From Bacillota bacterium (lineage in GTDB: Bacteria > Bacillota > Clostridia > Christensenellales > Aristaeellaceae): a stretch of DNA of 26,302 nt. The stretch's first letter is position 1; the number at the start of each line of letters is the position of its first letter. The position numbers and the translations under genes are program-made. Below, piece after piece: positions 13,935 to 20,684 of the stretch. Location of the stretch: assembly GCA_023459275.1 (NCBI GenBank), contig JAEWVC010000006.1:1-26302 (forward strand), written 5' to 3'. Under the pieces are notes generated by a model. It was not told where the DNA came from, did not search any database, and worked only from the letters and a program-made list of their open reading frames with translations.

Positions 13935-16076
13935 ATGACGTTTGTGAAGAGCTTATCCCAGGAATTCCAGGTTCAGCCCTGGCAGGCGGAAGCGGTGATC
14001 CGGCTGTTGGATGAAGGGAATACGCTTCCCTTTATCGCCAGGTACCGCAAGGAGCAGCACGGGGAACTGAACGACCAGGTATTGCGCGATCTCGCCCAGC
14101 GGCTGGAACAGCTGCGCGCGCTGCAAAAGCGCCGGGAAGAAGTCCTCTCTTCCCTGGAAAAACAGGGCGTTTTGACGGACGAACTGCAAAAGGCCGTGGA
14201 AGCGGCGGAAACAACAGGGACCCTGGAGGATATTTACCGCCCCTACCGGCCCAAGCGCCGCACCCGGGCCACCATTGCCAGGGAAAAGGGGCTGGAACCC
14301 CTGGCCAACCTTTTGCTGATGCAGTCCCAAAAATCCGGCAGCGCAAAGGATCTGGCAGCGCCCTACGTATCCGCAGAGAAGGATGTTCAGGACGCGGAGG
14401 CCGCCTTAAGCGGCGCCATGGACATCCTGGCCGAGGATTTCAGCAACGATGCCGGCATCCGCACCAAACTGAAGGAGCTGTACCGGCGCACCTGCCAGGT
14501 AAAGGTGAAGGCGGCCAAGGAAGAAGACTCCGTGTACAGCATGTACTACGATTATCAGGAGCCCCTGCGCCTGATGCCCTCCCACCGCATCCTGGCCATG
14601 AACCGGGGCGAGGCGGAAGGTTTCTTAAAGGTTGGCCTTCAGGTGGAGGAGGCCGATGCCATCCGGGAGGTGGCGGCCCCCTTCGTGCGGCCTGGAAGCA
14701 TCACCACGCCCTATGTGCAGGCAGCCGCGGAGGATGGGTACCGGCGGCTGATTGCCCCGTCCCTGGAAAACGAGCTTCGCGGCGCTCTGACCGAAAGGGC
14801 CCAAGAGGCCGCCGTCCGGGTGTTCGCCCAGAATTTGAAGCCCCTGCTCATGCAGCCGCCCGTCCGGGGGAAGGCCGCCATCGGTCTGGACCCGGGCATC
14901 CGCACCGGCTGCAAGACGGCGGTGGTGGATGAAACGGGCCGGGTGCTGGACACGGCGGTGATCTATCCCCTGCCCAGCCACGGCCGGGTGGAGCAGGCGA
15001 AGGAGACCGTGAAAAAGCTCATCCGCAGGCACAGGGTGCAGGTGGCGGCCATCGGCAACGGCACCGCTTCCCGGGAAACAGAGGAGTTTTTCGTTTCCGT
15101 AATGCACGATATGCCGGGGGAAAACGTGTCCTACATGGTGGTTTCCGAGGCCGGCGCGTCCGTATATTCCGCTTCGCCCCTGGCTGCCAAGGAGTTTCCC
15201 CAGTTTGACGTGTCCCTGCGCAGCGCCGTTTCCATCGCCCGCCGCCTGCAGGACCCCCTGGCGGAGCTGGTGAAGATCGACCCCAAGTCCATCGGCGTGG
15301 GGCAGTACCAGCACGATCTGAAGGAGGCGGAACTCGACGCGGCCCTTTCCGGCGTGGTAGAGGATTGCGTGAACGCCGTGGGCGCGGACGTGAATACCGC
15401 CAGCCCCTCCCTGCTTTCCCATATCGCGGGCATCAACAGTGCCGTGGCCCAGAACATTGTGGCCTACCGGGAGGAGAACGGCCCCTTTTTAACCCGCGCG
15501 GCCCTTAAAAAGGTGCCCAAGCTGGGGCCCAGGGCTTTTGAGCAGTGCGCCGGCTTTCTGCGCGTCCCCGGCGGCAAAAACCCGCTGGAGAATACCGGCG
15601 TCCATCCCGAGTCCTACGGGGCGGCGGAGGCGCTTTTGAAGCTTGCCGGGCTTTCTGTGAAAGCAGCCCCCGGAAACCTCGGCAAAAAGGTGGAAGAAAT
15701 GGGCGCGAAAAATATCGCCCAACAGCTGGATATCGGCCTGCCCACCCTGCGCGATATCGTCAAGGAACTGGAAAAGCCGGGCCGCGACCCCCGGGATGAG
15801 CTGCCCCCGCCCCTTTTGCGCAAGGATGTGCTCACCCTGGATGACCTCACCCCCGGCCTGGAACTGAAGGGCACCGTGCGCAATGTGGCCGATTTCGGCG
15901 CCTTTGTGGACATCGGCGTCCATCGGGACGGGCTTGTCCACGTCTCCCAGTTCAGCCGCCGCAGGATCAACCACCCCGGCGAGGCCGTGAAAGTGGGGGA
16001 TGTGGTCACCGTGTGGGTGCTGAATGTGGAAAAGGAGAAAAACCGCATCTCCCTGACCATGATTCCCCCGGCGTGA
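13935..16076 (+). CDS. tex: Tex family RNA-binding/transcription accessory protein
   Basis: A 713-residue protein with the complete Tex layout: N-terminal helical region with the hallmark LPFIARYRKEQHGELNDQVLRDL (about 32-54), the YqgF-like domain starting at IGLDPGIRTGCKTAVVD, the helix-hairpin-helix section (NTASPSLLSHIAGINSAVAQNIV and KVPKLGPRAFEQCAGFLR) and the C-terminal S1 domain (GTVRNVADFGAFVDIG through RISLTMI). Tex proteins bind nucleic acids and affect transcription and stress tolerance; the mechanism is not settled. GGAGGAAAACAG precedes the ATG. It has its own promoter and ends in a very long palindrome shared with the convergent ABC operon. Confidence 0.96.
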   Translation: MTFVKSLSQEFQVQPWQAEAVIRLLDEGNTLPFIARYRKEQHGELNDQVLRDLAQRLEQLRALQKRREEVLSSLEKQGVLTDELQKAVEAAETTGTLEDIYRPYRPKRRTRATIAREKGLEPLANLLLMQSQKSGSAKDLAAPYVSAEKDVQDAEAALSGAMDILAEDFSNDAGIRTKLKELYRRTCQVKVKAAKEEDSVYSMYYDYQEPLRLMPSHRILAMNRGEAEGFLKVGLQVEEADAIREVAAPFVRPGSITTPYVQAAAEDGYRRLIAPSLENELRGALTERAQEAAVRVFAQNLKPLLMQPPVRGKAAIGLDPGIRTGCKTAVVDETGRVLDTAVIYPLPSHGRVEQAKETVKKLIRRHRVQVAAIGNGTASRETEEFFVSVMHDMPGENVSYMVVSEAGASVYSASPLAAKEFPQFDVSLRSAVSIARRLQDPLAELVKIDPKSIGVGQYQHDLKEAELDAALSGVVEDCVNAVGADVNTASPSLLSHIAGINSAVAQNIVAYREENGPFLTRAALKKVPKLGPRAFEQCAGFLRVPGGKNPLENTGVHPESYGAAEALLKLAGLSVKAAPGNLGKKVEEMGAKNIAQQLDIGLPTLRDIVKELEKPGRDPRDELPPPLLRKDVLTLDDLTPGLELKGTVRNVADFGAFVDIGVHRDGLVHVSQFSRRRINHPGEAVKVGDVVTVWVLNVEKEKNRISLTMIPPA

Positions 16077-16092
16077 CAGGAGAAAGAAAGGG

Positions 16093-16160
16093 GAAGGGAC
16101 GGAAAAATATTGAGGGAGGGCTCAACAAAGCCCTCCCTCAATATTTTTCCGTGTCCCTTC
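16093..16160. terminator. Long palindrome between convergent tex and ABC operon; likely bidirectional terminator
   Basis: An inner 22-bp perfect stem (16101-16122 with 16129-16150) encloses the loop CAACAA. An outer 8-bp stem GAAGGGAC (16093-16100) pairs with GTCCCTTC (16153-16160) across a 2-base GT bulge. Each strand ends the inner stem with AATATTTTTCC, so a T-rich tail is available in both directions. It resembles the neighbouring repeat family in its GGGAGGG core but lacks the GAAGTTTTT flank. Confidence 0.75.
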
Positions 16161-16170
16161 ATGCCCCGTG

Positions 16171-16803
16171 CTATACGTCCTTCTTCCCAAAGACGGCAAG
16201 GGAGACGCGGTAGGAGATGGCGAGGGCGGCTGCGGCAAGGAAGGGCAGGGCGATGGCCGCGGTGCGGGCGGCGGCCATGAGGTCCGGCACGGAGACGGAT
16301 GCGTCCGAAAACCAGTTGAGCAGGATGGTCACGCCGATGATCGGCACGGCATAGCACATCATCAGCACCAGGCGGGATTTCTCGGCGCCCAGCTTATACA
16401 ATAGGGGAATGGCGATGCTGCTGAACAGGTAGGTGGCGCAAACCGCCAGGCCGGTGTTGACAAGGATGCCCGCTGTATCAAGGCTCCCGCTGCCAAGGCC
16501 GGAGACGGTGCTGAGCACCAGGCCCGCAATCCCGCCCGCAATCCCCAGGAGCAGGGCCAGCAAGTACTTGGCGGCCACCATCTCCCGCTTGGAAACGGGC
16601 ATCGTCAGCGCGTAGGCGTCCCATTTGGCCTGCTCGTCATAGGCGAAGGAGGTAACGGACAGCATGCCCGTGATGAAGGCCATTAGGACACCGAAATCGG
16701 TGTGCAGGAAAAACGCCATAGCCGCGTACAGCACCATCAGGATAATGAAGACCCTCGCCGTCTTCCTCAGCACGAACAGATCCTTGAGAATGAGTCCTTT
16801 CAT
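16171..16803 (-). CDS. ABC-2 type transporter permease
   Basis: A 210-residue membrane protein with about six hydrophobic helices and the family segment FAYDEQAKWDAYALTMPVSKREMVAAKYL (53-81), typical of the ABC-2 permeases that accompany YtrA-type regulators. It should form the membrane channel driven by the ATPase encoded directly upstream; the substrate is unknown, with export of a peptide, antibiotic or envelope precursor the usual guess. Its ATG overlaps the end of the ATPase gene by four bases, so the genes are translationally coupled. The operon ends at the long palindrome. Confidence 0.88.
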   Translation of the reverse strand: MKGLILKDLFVLRKTARVFIILMVLYAAMAFFLHTDFGVLMAFITGMLSVTSFAYDEQAKWDAYALTMPVSKREMVAAKYLLALLLGIAGGIAGLVLSTVSGLGSGSLDTAGILVNTGLAVCATYLFSSIAIPLLYKLGAEKSRLVLMMCYAVPIIGVTILLNWFSDASVSVPDLMAAARTAAIALPFLAAAALAISYRVSLAVFGKKDV

Positions 16804-17666
16804 GGCTTTTCCCCCCTGACATAAAACAGCATGATCTCCTCCGTGGTGGCGGGATGGATCAAAAGGTCCGGATACCGCAACGCGTAAAACCGCCTGTCGT
16901 CCACCAGCGCCTCCGTATCAAAGGCGCTTTTCCGCACGCGCAGGACATGGCTTTTGTCCAGCGCTTGAAAGGCTTCCCCGCCGCACTTGAGCAGCCCCAT
17001 GTGCTCCGACAGGTCCTCCCTATCGCGGCTGAATACGATCTGCCCCTGATGAAGGAAAGTGATGCTGTCGGCGATCTTGTCAAGATCCCCGGTGATGTGG
17101 CTGGAAAACAGGATGGCATGGTCCTCCTGCTGCATGAAATCCAAAAAGAGGTCCAGCAGTTCCTCCCTGACCACCGGGTCAAGGCCGCTGGTGGGCTCAT
17201 CCAGGATCAGCAGCCGGGGGTTGTGGGCGAGGGCCGCCACGATGGCTGCCTTGCGCTTCATGCCGGTGGAGTATTCCTTGAAGGGCTTGTTCGCCGGCAG
17301 GGAAAAGCGGCCGCAGAGGGTATCGAAAAGCGCGCCATCCCAGGAATTTCGGTAGATGCTTTGCAGGACTCTGCGGATGGCCAGGAGCGAAAGGCAGTCG
17401 TGGAACTGGTTCTCCGCCAGCACCACGCCGATCTGCTCCTTGACGGCCTTCTGCGCGCCGTCCATGGGCGTGCCAAGCAGGGTGATGTCCCCGGCATCCC
17501 GCCGGATCACCTCCAGCAGCACCTTGATGGTGGTGGTCTTCCCGGCCCCGTTCTCCCCCACAAAGCCCATCACCTGCCCCATGGGCAGGATGAAGGACAC
17601 ATCGTTCAGGGTAAAGTCCTTGTAGCATTTGCGCAGCCCGCGCGCCTCGATGGCATTGGTGGTCAT
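16800..17666 (-). CDS. ABC transporter ATP-binding protein
   Basis: A 288-residue ATPase. Walker A is GENGAGKTT (37-45), the Q-loop glutamine falls in the AENQFHD segment (85-91), the signature is YSTGMKRK (132-139), Walker B is LLILDEP (152-158) followed by the SGLD D-loop, and the switch histidine is His190. The C-terminal 90 residues form the extra domain common in this exporter subfamily. It is the middle gene of gntR-ATPase-permease, overlapping both neighbours by four bases. The products should assemble at the membrane as an exporter induced when GntR leaves its operator. Confidence 0.94.
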   Translation of the reverse strand: MTTNAIEARGLRKCYKDFTLNDVSFILPMGQVMGFVGENGAGKTTTIKVLLEVIRRDAGDITLLGTPMDGAQKAVKEQIGVVLAENQFHDCLSLLAIRRVLQSIYRNSWDGALFDTLCGRFSLPANKPFKEYSTGMKRKAAIVAALAHNPRLLILDEPTSGLDPVVREELLDLFLDFMQQEDHAILFSSHITGDLDKIADSITFLHQGQIVFSRDREDLSEHMGLLKCGGEAFQALDKSHVLRVRKSAFDTEALVDDRRFYALRYPDLLIHPATTEEIMLFYVRGEKP

Positions 17667-18043
17667 GGCAAGTCTCCTTCACACAGCGCGTTCAGCGCCT
17701 TTACCAGTTCTTCCCGGGGGATCCCGGCCTGGCGGGCCGTGTCGATGGCCGCCTGAAGGTGCCTGTCGATCTGCCGGAGTTTTTCCTCCCGGATGAAATC
17801 CAGGTTTTTTTCGGCCACGAAGGTACCTTTTCCGGTAACGGTGGCGATGAAACCCTCCCGCTCTAGGTCGGCGTAGGCGCGCTTGGTGGTGATCAGGCTG
17901 ATCCGCAGCTCCTTGGCCAGGTAGCGCATGCTGGGCAGCGGATCGCCCGCGGACAGTGCGCCGCCCAGGATCAGTCCCTTGATCTGGTCGGTGATCTGTT
18001 CGTAAATGGGTTTGCTGCTCAGGTTGCTGATCAGGATGTCCAC
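17663..18043 (-). CDS. GntR family transcriptional regulator, YtrA subfamily
   Basis: A 126-residue protein with an N-terminal winged helix (SKPIYEQITDQIKGLIL, then AGDPLPSMRYLAKELRISLITTKRAYADLEREGFIATVTGKGTFV) and a short helical C-terminal tail, the size and layout of YtrA-type repressors that control a neighbouring ABC exporter. The GTG at 18043 is chosen because GGGAGG lies six bases upstream and downstream of the promoter; ATG codons further up (to 18166) lie upstream of the -10 and cannot be in the transcript. It heads the operon with both ABC genes. A palindromic operator overlaps its promoter, so autorepression is likely; the inducer is unknown. Confidence 0.92.
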   Translation of the reverse strand: MDILISNLSSKPIYEQITDQIKGLILGGALSAGDPLPSMRYLAKELRISLITTKRAYADLEREGFIATVTGKGTFVAEKNLDFIREEKLRQIDRHLQAAIDTARQAGIPREELVKALNALCEGDLP

Positions 18044-18058
18044 AGGGCGCCTCCCGTC

Positions 18059-18087
18059 ATAGTGTGCATATCGTGCATACACACTAT
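18059..18087. promoter_or_regulatory. Probable operator of the GntR/YtrA regulator
   Basis: ATAGTGTG (18059-18066) and CACACTAT (18080-18087) form perfect inverted arms around a 13-base centre with further partial symmetry (AT/AT at 68-69 and 77-78). It covers the -10 box and start region of the gntR operon, the usual place for a YtrA-type repressor site. Confidence 0.75.
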
Positions 18088-18111
18088 AGACGCTTGGAAT
18101 GAACTTGTCAA
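18083..18111 (-). promoter_or_regulatory. Sigma-A promoter of the gntR-ABC operon
   Basis: On the minus strand TTGACA (18106-18111) and TATAGT (18083-18088) are separated by 17 bases. The -10 lies inside one arm of the operator palindrome, so repressor binding would block it. Confidence 0.85.
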
Positions 18112-18156
18112 GAGCAGTGCGCATGATTTTTTTGGCTGAAAGCGCGCCGCGCGCCG

Positions 18157-18186
18157 GAATAATCAAGCCCCCCCAAGATCATACTA
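18157..18186 (+). promoter_or_regulatory. Candidate forespore sigma-G promoter of the coat gene pair
   Basis: GAATA (18157-18161), 18 bases, CATACTA (18180-18186). Spacing and -10 are identical to the candidate upstream of the spore photoproduct lyase gene. The predicted start is close to the ribosome binding site (GGAGG, 18192-18196), giving a very short leader, which is a caveat. Confidence 0.6.
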
Positions 18187-18204
18187 CCCACGGAGGTGAA
18201 GGCA

Positions 18205-18378
18205 ATGAGTCCCAAGGAATTGCTGTATATCGAGGATGCCCTGAACCATGAGAAGTTTCTGAAAACCCAGTGCCAGCAGGCTATCCAGGGCCTGCAGGAC
18301 CCGGAGCTCAAGGGCTACGTCCAGCAGATGATGGACAAGCACAAGCAGATTTTCAACCAGCTGTATCAATTGGTGTAG
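18205..18378 (+). CDS. Small spore-coat-associated helical protein
   Basis: A 57-residue protein (SPKELLYIEDALNHEKFLK, then QDPELKGYVQQMMDKHKQIFNQL) that predicts as a two-helix hairpin. From memory, small proteins of this pattern commonly sit next to CotF-family genes in Clostridia and are annotated as coat proteins. It has no cysteines beyond one (in KTQCQQ) and no membrane segment. The ATG at 18205 follows GGAGG by eight bases. It is followed 14 bases later by the CotF-family gene, and a candidate sigma-G promoter lies upstream, so expression late in sporulation is inferred. Confidence 0.75.
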   Translation: MSPKELLYIEDALNHEKFLKTQCQQAIQGLQDPELKGYVQQMMDKHKQIFNQLYQLV

Positions 18379-18392
18379 GGGGGGAAGACGGG

Positions 18393-18644
18393 ATGAACGA
18401 CAGGAACATCATGGAAAATCTGCTGCTGACCACCAAGGGCGCCTGCGACCTGTACATGCACGGCACCGCGGAATCGGGCACGGCCAATGTGAGCAACACC
18501 TTCGGCACAGCGCTGAAGGATACCCTGAGCATGCAGGGGGGCATCTACCAGAAAATGTCCACCAAGGGCTGGTATCCCACCCAGCAGGTGGAACAGCAGA
18601 AAATCGACCAGCTCCGCCAGAAGTTTTCCGCCGCGCAGCAGTAG
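18393..18644 (+). CDS. CotF-family spore coat protein
   Basis: An 83-residue protein with the Coat_F pattern: DRNIMENLLLTTKGACDLYMHGT (3-25), then a second long helix with LKDTLSMQGGIYQKMSTKGWYP, the last part (M-x-x-K-GWY-P) being the family hallmark. CotF-type proteins belong to the spore coat and fold as ferritin-like helices. It is short compared with Bacillus CotF (about 160 residues), which is usual for clostridial versions. It follows the small coat gene closely, with GGGGGG upstream of the ATG. Two inverted palindromic repeats follow its stop. Confidence 0.85.
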   Translation: MNDRNIMENLLLTTKGACDLYMHGTAESGTANVSNTFGTALKDTLSMQGGIYQKMSTKGWYPTQQVEQQKIDQLRQKFSAAQQ

Positions 18645-18670
18645 GGAACGGGAGACGGGGAGAGAGACGG

Positions 18671-18742
18671 ATATTTTTGCGGGAAGGGAAATTTTTGAAA
18701 AAATTTCCCTTCCCGCACCCATCCTTCAAAAACTCTATAACT
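18671..18742 (-). repeat. Palindromic intergenic repeat, copy D (opposite orientation)
   Basis: A perfect 38-base hairpin at 18679-18716: stem GCGGGAAGGGAAATTTTT and its complement around GA. It is followed by ACCCATCC and TTCAAAAACTCTATAA, the inverted form of the flank that precedes copies A and C. Confidence 0.85.
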
Positions 18743-18810
18743 TATTTCTTCTATTGGAATAGTGATGTGCAGGAGACTGGCGACAGGTACAAAGCCATAT
18801 ATCCATCCCC

Positions 18811-18887
18811 TTATGAAGTTTTTAGGGCCAACGGGGCGGGAAGGGCCCCTTTTTTCAAAAAGGGCCCCTTCCCGTAAAAATATCACG
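18811..18887 (+). repeat. Palindromic intergenic repeat, copy E
   Basis: TTATGAAGTTTTTAGGG is followed by a hairpin at 18837-18874: CGGGAAGGG paired with the complementary 3' arm, one C-C mismatch, then CCCTTTTT against AAAAAGGG. It ends in TAAAAATATCACG, a tail also seen in shorter form after copy A. Confidence 0.85.
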
Positions 18888-18905
18888 TATCCTTGTCTCT
18901 CCCCG

Positions 18906-19859
18906 TTACTTGACGGCGTCCCGGAAGGCATCAAAGAACTCCGGGCAGGACCAGGAGCCGCAGGCGGAGAGGCTGTCGTTTTTCACGAACATCTGCACGA
19001 ACAGGCCGTTGGAAAGCTGGATCAGCAGGGAGCTTTTGCTGCTCTGGCTGCCGGCGGCGTTTACGAAGGTGGCGTTGGAGACCAGGACATCCGCCAGGTA
19101 GGCGGCGGTAGCCTGATCGCTCACGGTGCCCACGTCGGTCAGCTCCATGCCCACCACATTGCCGCTGATGCCCAGCGTTTGGGAGAGGGATTCCCGGCCG
19201 ATGACGGCGTTATTGGCGAAGGAAACGCGCTGGAACACCTTCAGTTCCCCGCCCACATTGGCTGCCACCAGCGCGCCGTCCATGCCGCTTACGCTGTACA
19301 CGGTTTCGCCCTGGCTTACGGCATTGCTGATGATCTGGTTGATGTCGGCAAGAGCCGGTTCCTGGGTGAACTCGGCCACCTGGCCCACCCCGCCGGCCAG
19401 CAAATTTTGCGGGATGCTGGAGGGGTTGCGCAGCATGCGGTAGAACCTGCCGTTGACGCCGATAAGCGGAAAATTGCCGCCGCTGGAGGGCGCCCAGATG
19501 CTGCGGTATTCGGGGGTTTGGTTCCCGGCGGAAAGCGAGATGCTTCCCGGGGGAATGTCCAGCAGCGCCAGGGCCCTTCCGGGCTCGCTGGTGGACTGGC
19601 CGGCCGGATGGCTGTCCAGCACATCGTTCAGTTCACCGGGGGCCGTGCCCGGGTGAAGCGCGCCGGGAAGAAGTGTGCCCGCGGCAACAAGGATCACCAG
19701 GGCCGCCGCGGCGGCGATCACGGGCCGAAGGAGATGCTCCATGCGGCGCTTTTTACCAGCGCGCGCCGCCTTTTGTATGTTCAGCTTCAGCTCTTGCCCG
19801 GCATTCAAGCCACCCAATGCTTCCTGCGCTATGTCGTTCAATTGCTCCAAGCATTTCAC
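18906..19859 (-). CDS. Probable membrane anti-sigma factor with extracytoplasmic domain
   Basis: A 317-residue protein with a short cytoplasmic N-terminus (about 1-43), one transmembrane helix (about 45-65, IAAAAALVILVAAGTLL) and a 250-residue outer domain that I do not recognise, ending with SLSACGSWSCPEFFDAF. Its GTG start overlaps the stop of the ECF sigma gene (GTGA), the classic arrangement for a sigma factor and its inhibitor. The N-terminus lacks the His-x3-Cys-x2-Cys zinc anti-sigma motif, so inhibition would use another fold. The outer domain could sense an envelope signal; that role is inferred only from position and topology. Confidence 0.7.
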   Translation of the reverse strand: MKCLEQLNDIAQEALGGLNAGQELKLNIQKAARAGKKRRMEHLLRPVIAAAAALVILVAAGTLLPGALHPGTAPGELNDVLDSHPAGQSTSEPGRALALLDIPPGSISLSAGNQTPEYRSIWAPSSGGNFPLIGVNGRFYRMLRNPSSIPQNLLAGGVGQVAEFTQEPALADINQIISNAVSQGETVYSVSGMDGALVAANVGGELKVFQRVSFANNAVIGRESLSQTLGISGNVVGMELTDVGTVSDQATAAYLADVLVSNATFVNAAGSQSSKSSLLIQLSNGLFVQMFVKNDSLSACGSWSCPEFFDAFRDAVK

Positions 19860-20407
19860 CGGGCATCGCCCCCTTTCAGTATGGTCTCCAATTTTTTTCT
19901 CCCCCGGGACAGGCGGCTGGAAATCGTTCCCTCCGGCAGATCCATCATCTGTGCGATCTCCGAGATACCGTATCCCTGGTAGTAGTGGAGCAGGATGACT
20001 TCTTTAAAACTGGCCGGAAGCTGATGGATGGCCTCCATCACCTCGGCGCGGTCGGTAAACTTGGAAATTTCGTCGGGCGCGGGGATCAGTTCGAAGGCGG
20101 GCGTACCCAGCACCACCCGGCGCACCCAGGCGGCGCGCCACAGGTCCCGGCAGCGGTTGAGGGCCACTTTCAGAAGCCAGGCCTTCTCCCGGCCTTCGGT
20201 AATGACCGGGGCATTGGTGAGCAGCCGGACGAAAACGTCCTGGCACACATCCTCCGCCTTCTGCCTGTCGCCCAGATAGAAGTAGCTGACCCGCAATACG
20301 TCGGTGGCGTACTTCTGGTACAGCTCCTCAAAATAAACCATGTCCAGCACCCGCCCGGGAGGCGGGCCCGCGCTGCTTACGGGAGGCTGGGTTCGGTTTT
20401 CATCCAT
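19856..20407 (-). CDS. ECF-type RNA polymerase sigma factor
   Basis: A 183-residue sigma-70 family protein. Region 2 spans about 24-91 (YFEELYQKYATDVLRVSYFYLGD, DVCQDVFVRL, AWLLKVALNRCRD) and region 4 about 122-172 (LPASFKEVILLHYYQGYGISEIAQMMDLPEGTISSRLSRGRKKL); there is no region 3, as in ECF factors. The start is uncertain: the ATG at 20407 has AAAGG about eleven bases upstream and is preferred; an in-frame ATG at 20341 would remove a proline-rich leader, while upstream starts reach 20500. It overlaps the putative anti-sigma gene. Target promoters are unknown; self-regulation is usual, but no clear ECF promoter was found upstream. Confidence 0.9.
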   Translation of the reverse strand: MDENRTQPPVSSAGPPPGRVLDMVYFEELYQKYATDVLRVSYFYLGDRQKAEDVCQDVFVRLLTNAPVITEGREKAWLLKVALNRCRDLWRAAWVRRVVLGTPAFELIPAPDEISKFTDRAEVMEAIHQLPASFKEVILLHYYQGYGISEIAQMMDLPEGTISSRLSRGRKKLETILKGGDAR

Positions 20408-20619
20408 AAAACGGTTCGCCTTTCCCAATTCTTGCAATGGTAAATAGAAATATTTTTCGACAAAATCCGGCAGCGGCACGCCCGCTCCCGTATTTTTCAC
20501 AGGAGGGCACTTTCCTACGCGCTTGGGCCGGCTTGCATTATTGTACCATGGATGCGGGGTGGAAAGGAAGCGCCCCGCCGGATTTTTCCATACGATATCA
20601 AAAAGAAATAGCGCCGTAC

Positions 20620-20648
20620 TTCAAATTTTCACACAAATATGATATGAT
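20620..20648 (+). promoter_or_regulatory. Possible sigma-A promoter of the YesL-like gene
   Basis: TTCAAA (20620-20625), 17 bases, TATGAT (20643-20648), in an AT-rich stretch that stands out from its GC-rich surroundings. The ATG is about 36 bases downstream. Confidence 0.55.
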
Positions 20649-20684
20649 GAAGTACCGGTGGCCATGGTGCAAGGAGGAAAGCGC

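Larger units (their letters stand above)
18655..18905. repeat. Composite inverted repeat made of repeat copies D and E
   Basis: Copies D and E face each other with their GAAGTTTTT-type flanks inward. The inverted similarity extends beyond both hairpins: the left side reads ACGGGGAGAGAG then GGATATTTTTGCGGG, and the complement of the right side reads AACGGGGAGAGACAAGGATA then GTGATATTTTTACGGG. The whole intergenic region between the coat genes and the anti-sigma gene is therefore one imperfect inverted repeat of about 250 bases with a unique centre of about 65 bases. It carries no gene. Confidence 0.7.

Noticed and set aside
20408..20500. N-terminal extension of the ECF sigma factor to 20500
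   Set aside because: The extra residues match no sigma-factor region and the ATG lacks a convincing ribosome binding site; the family domain begins well after 20407.
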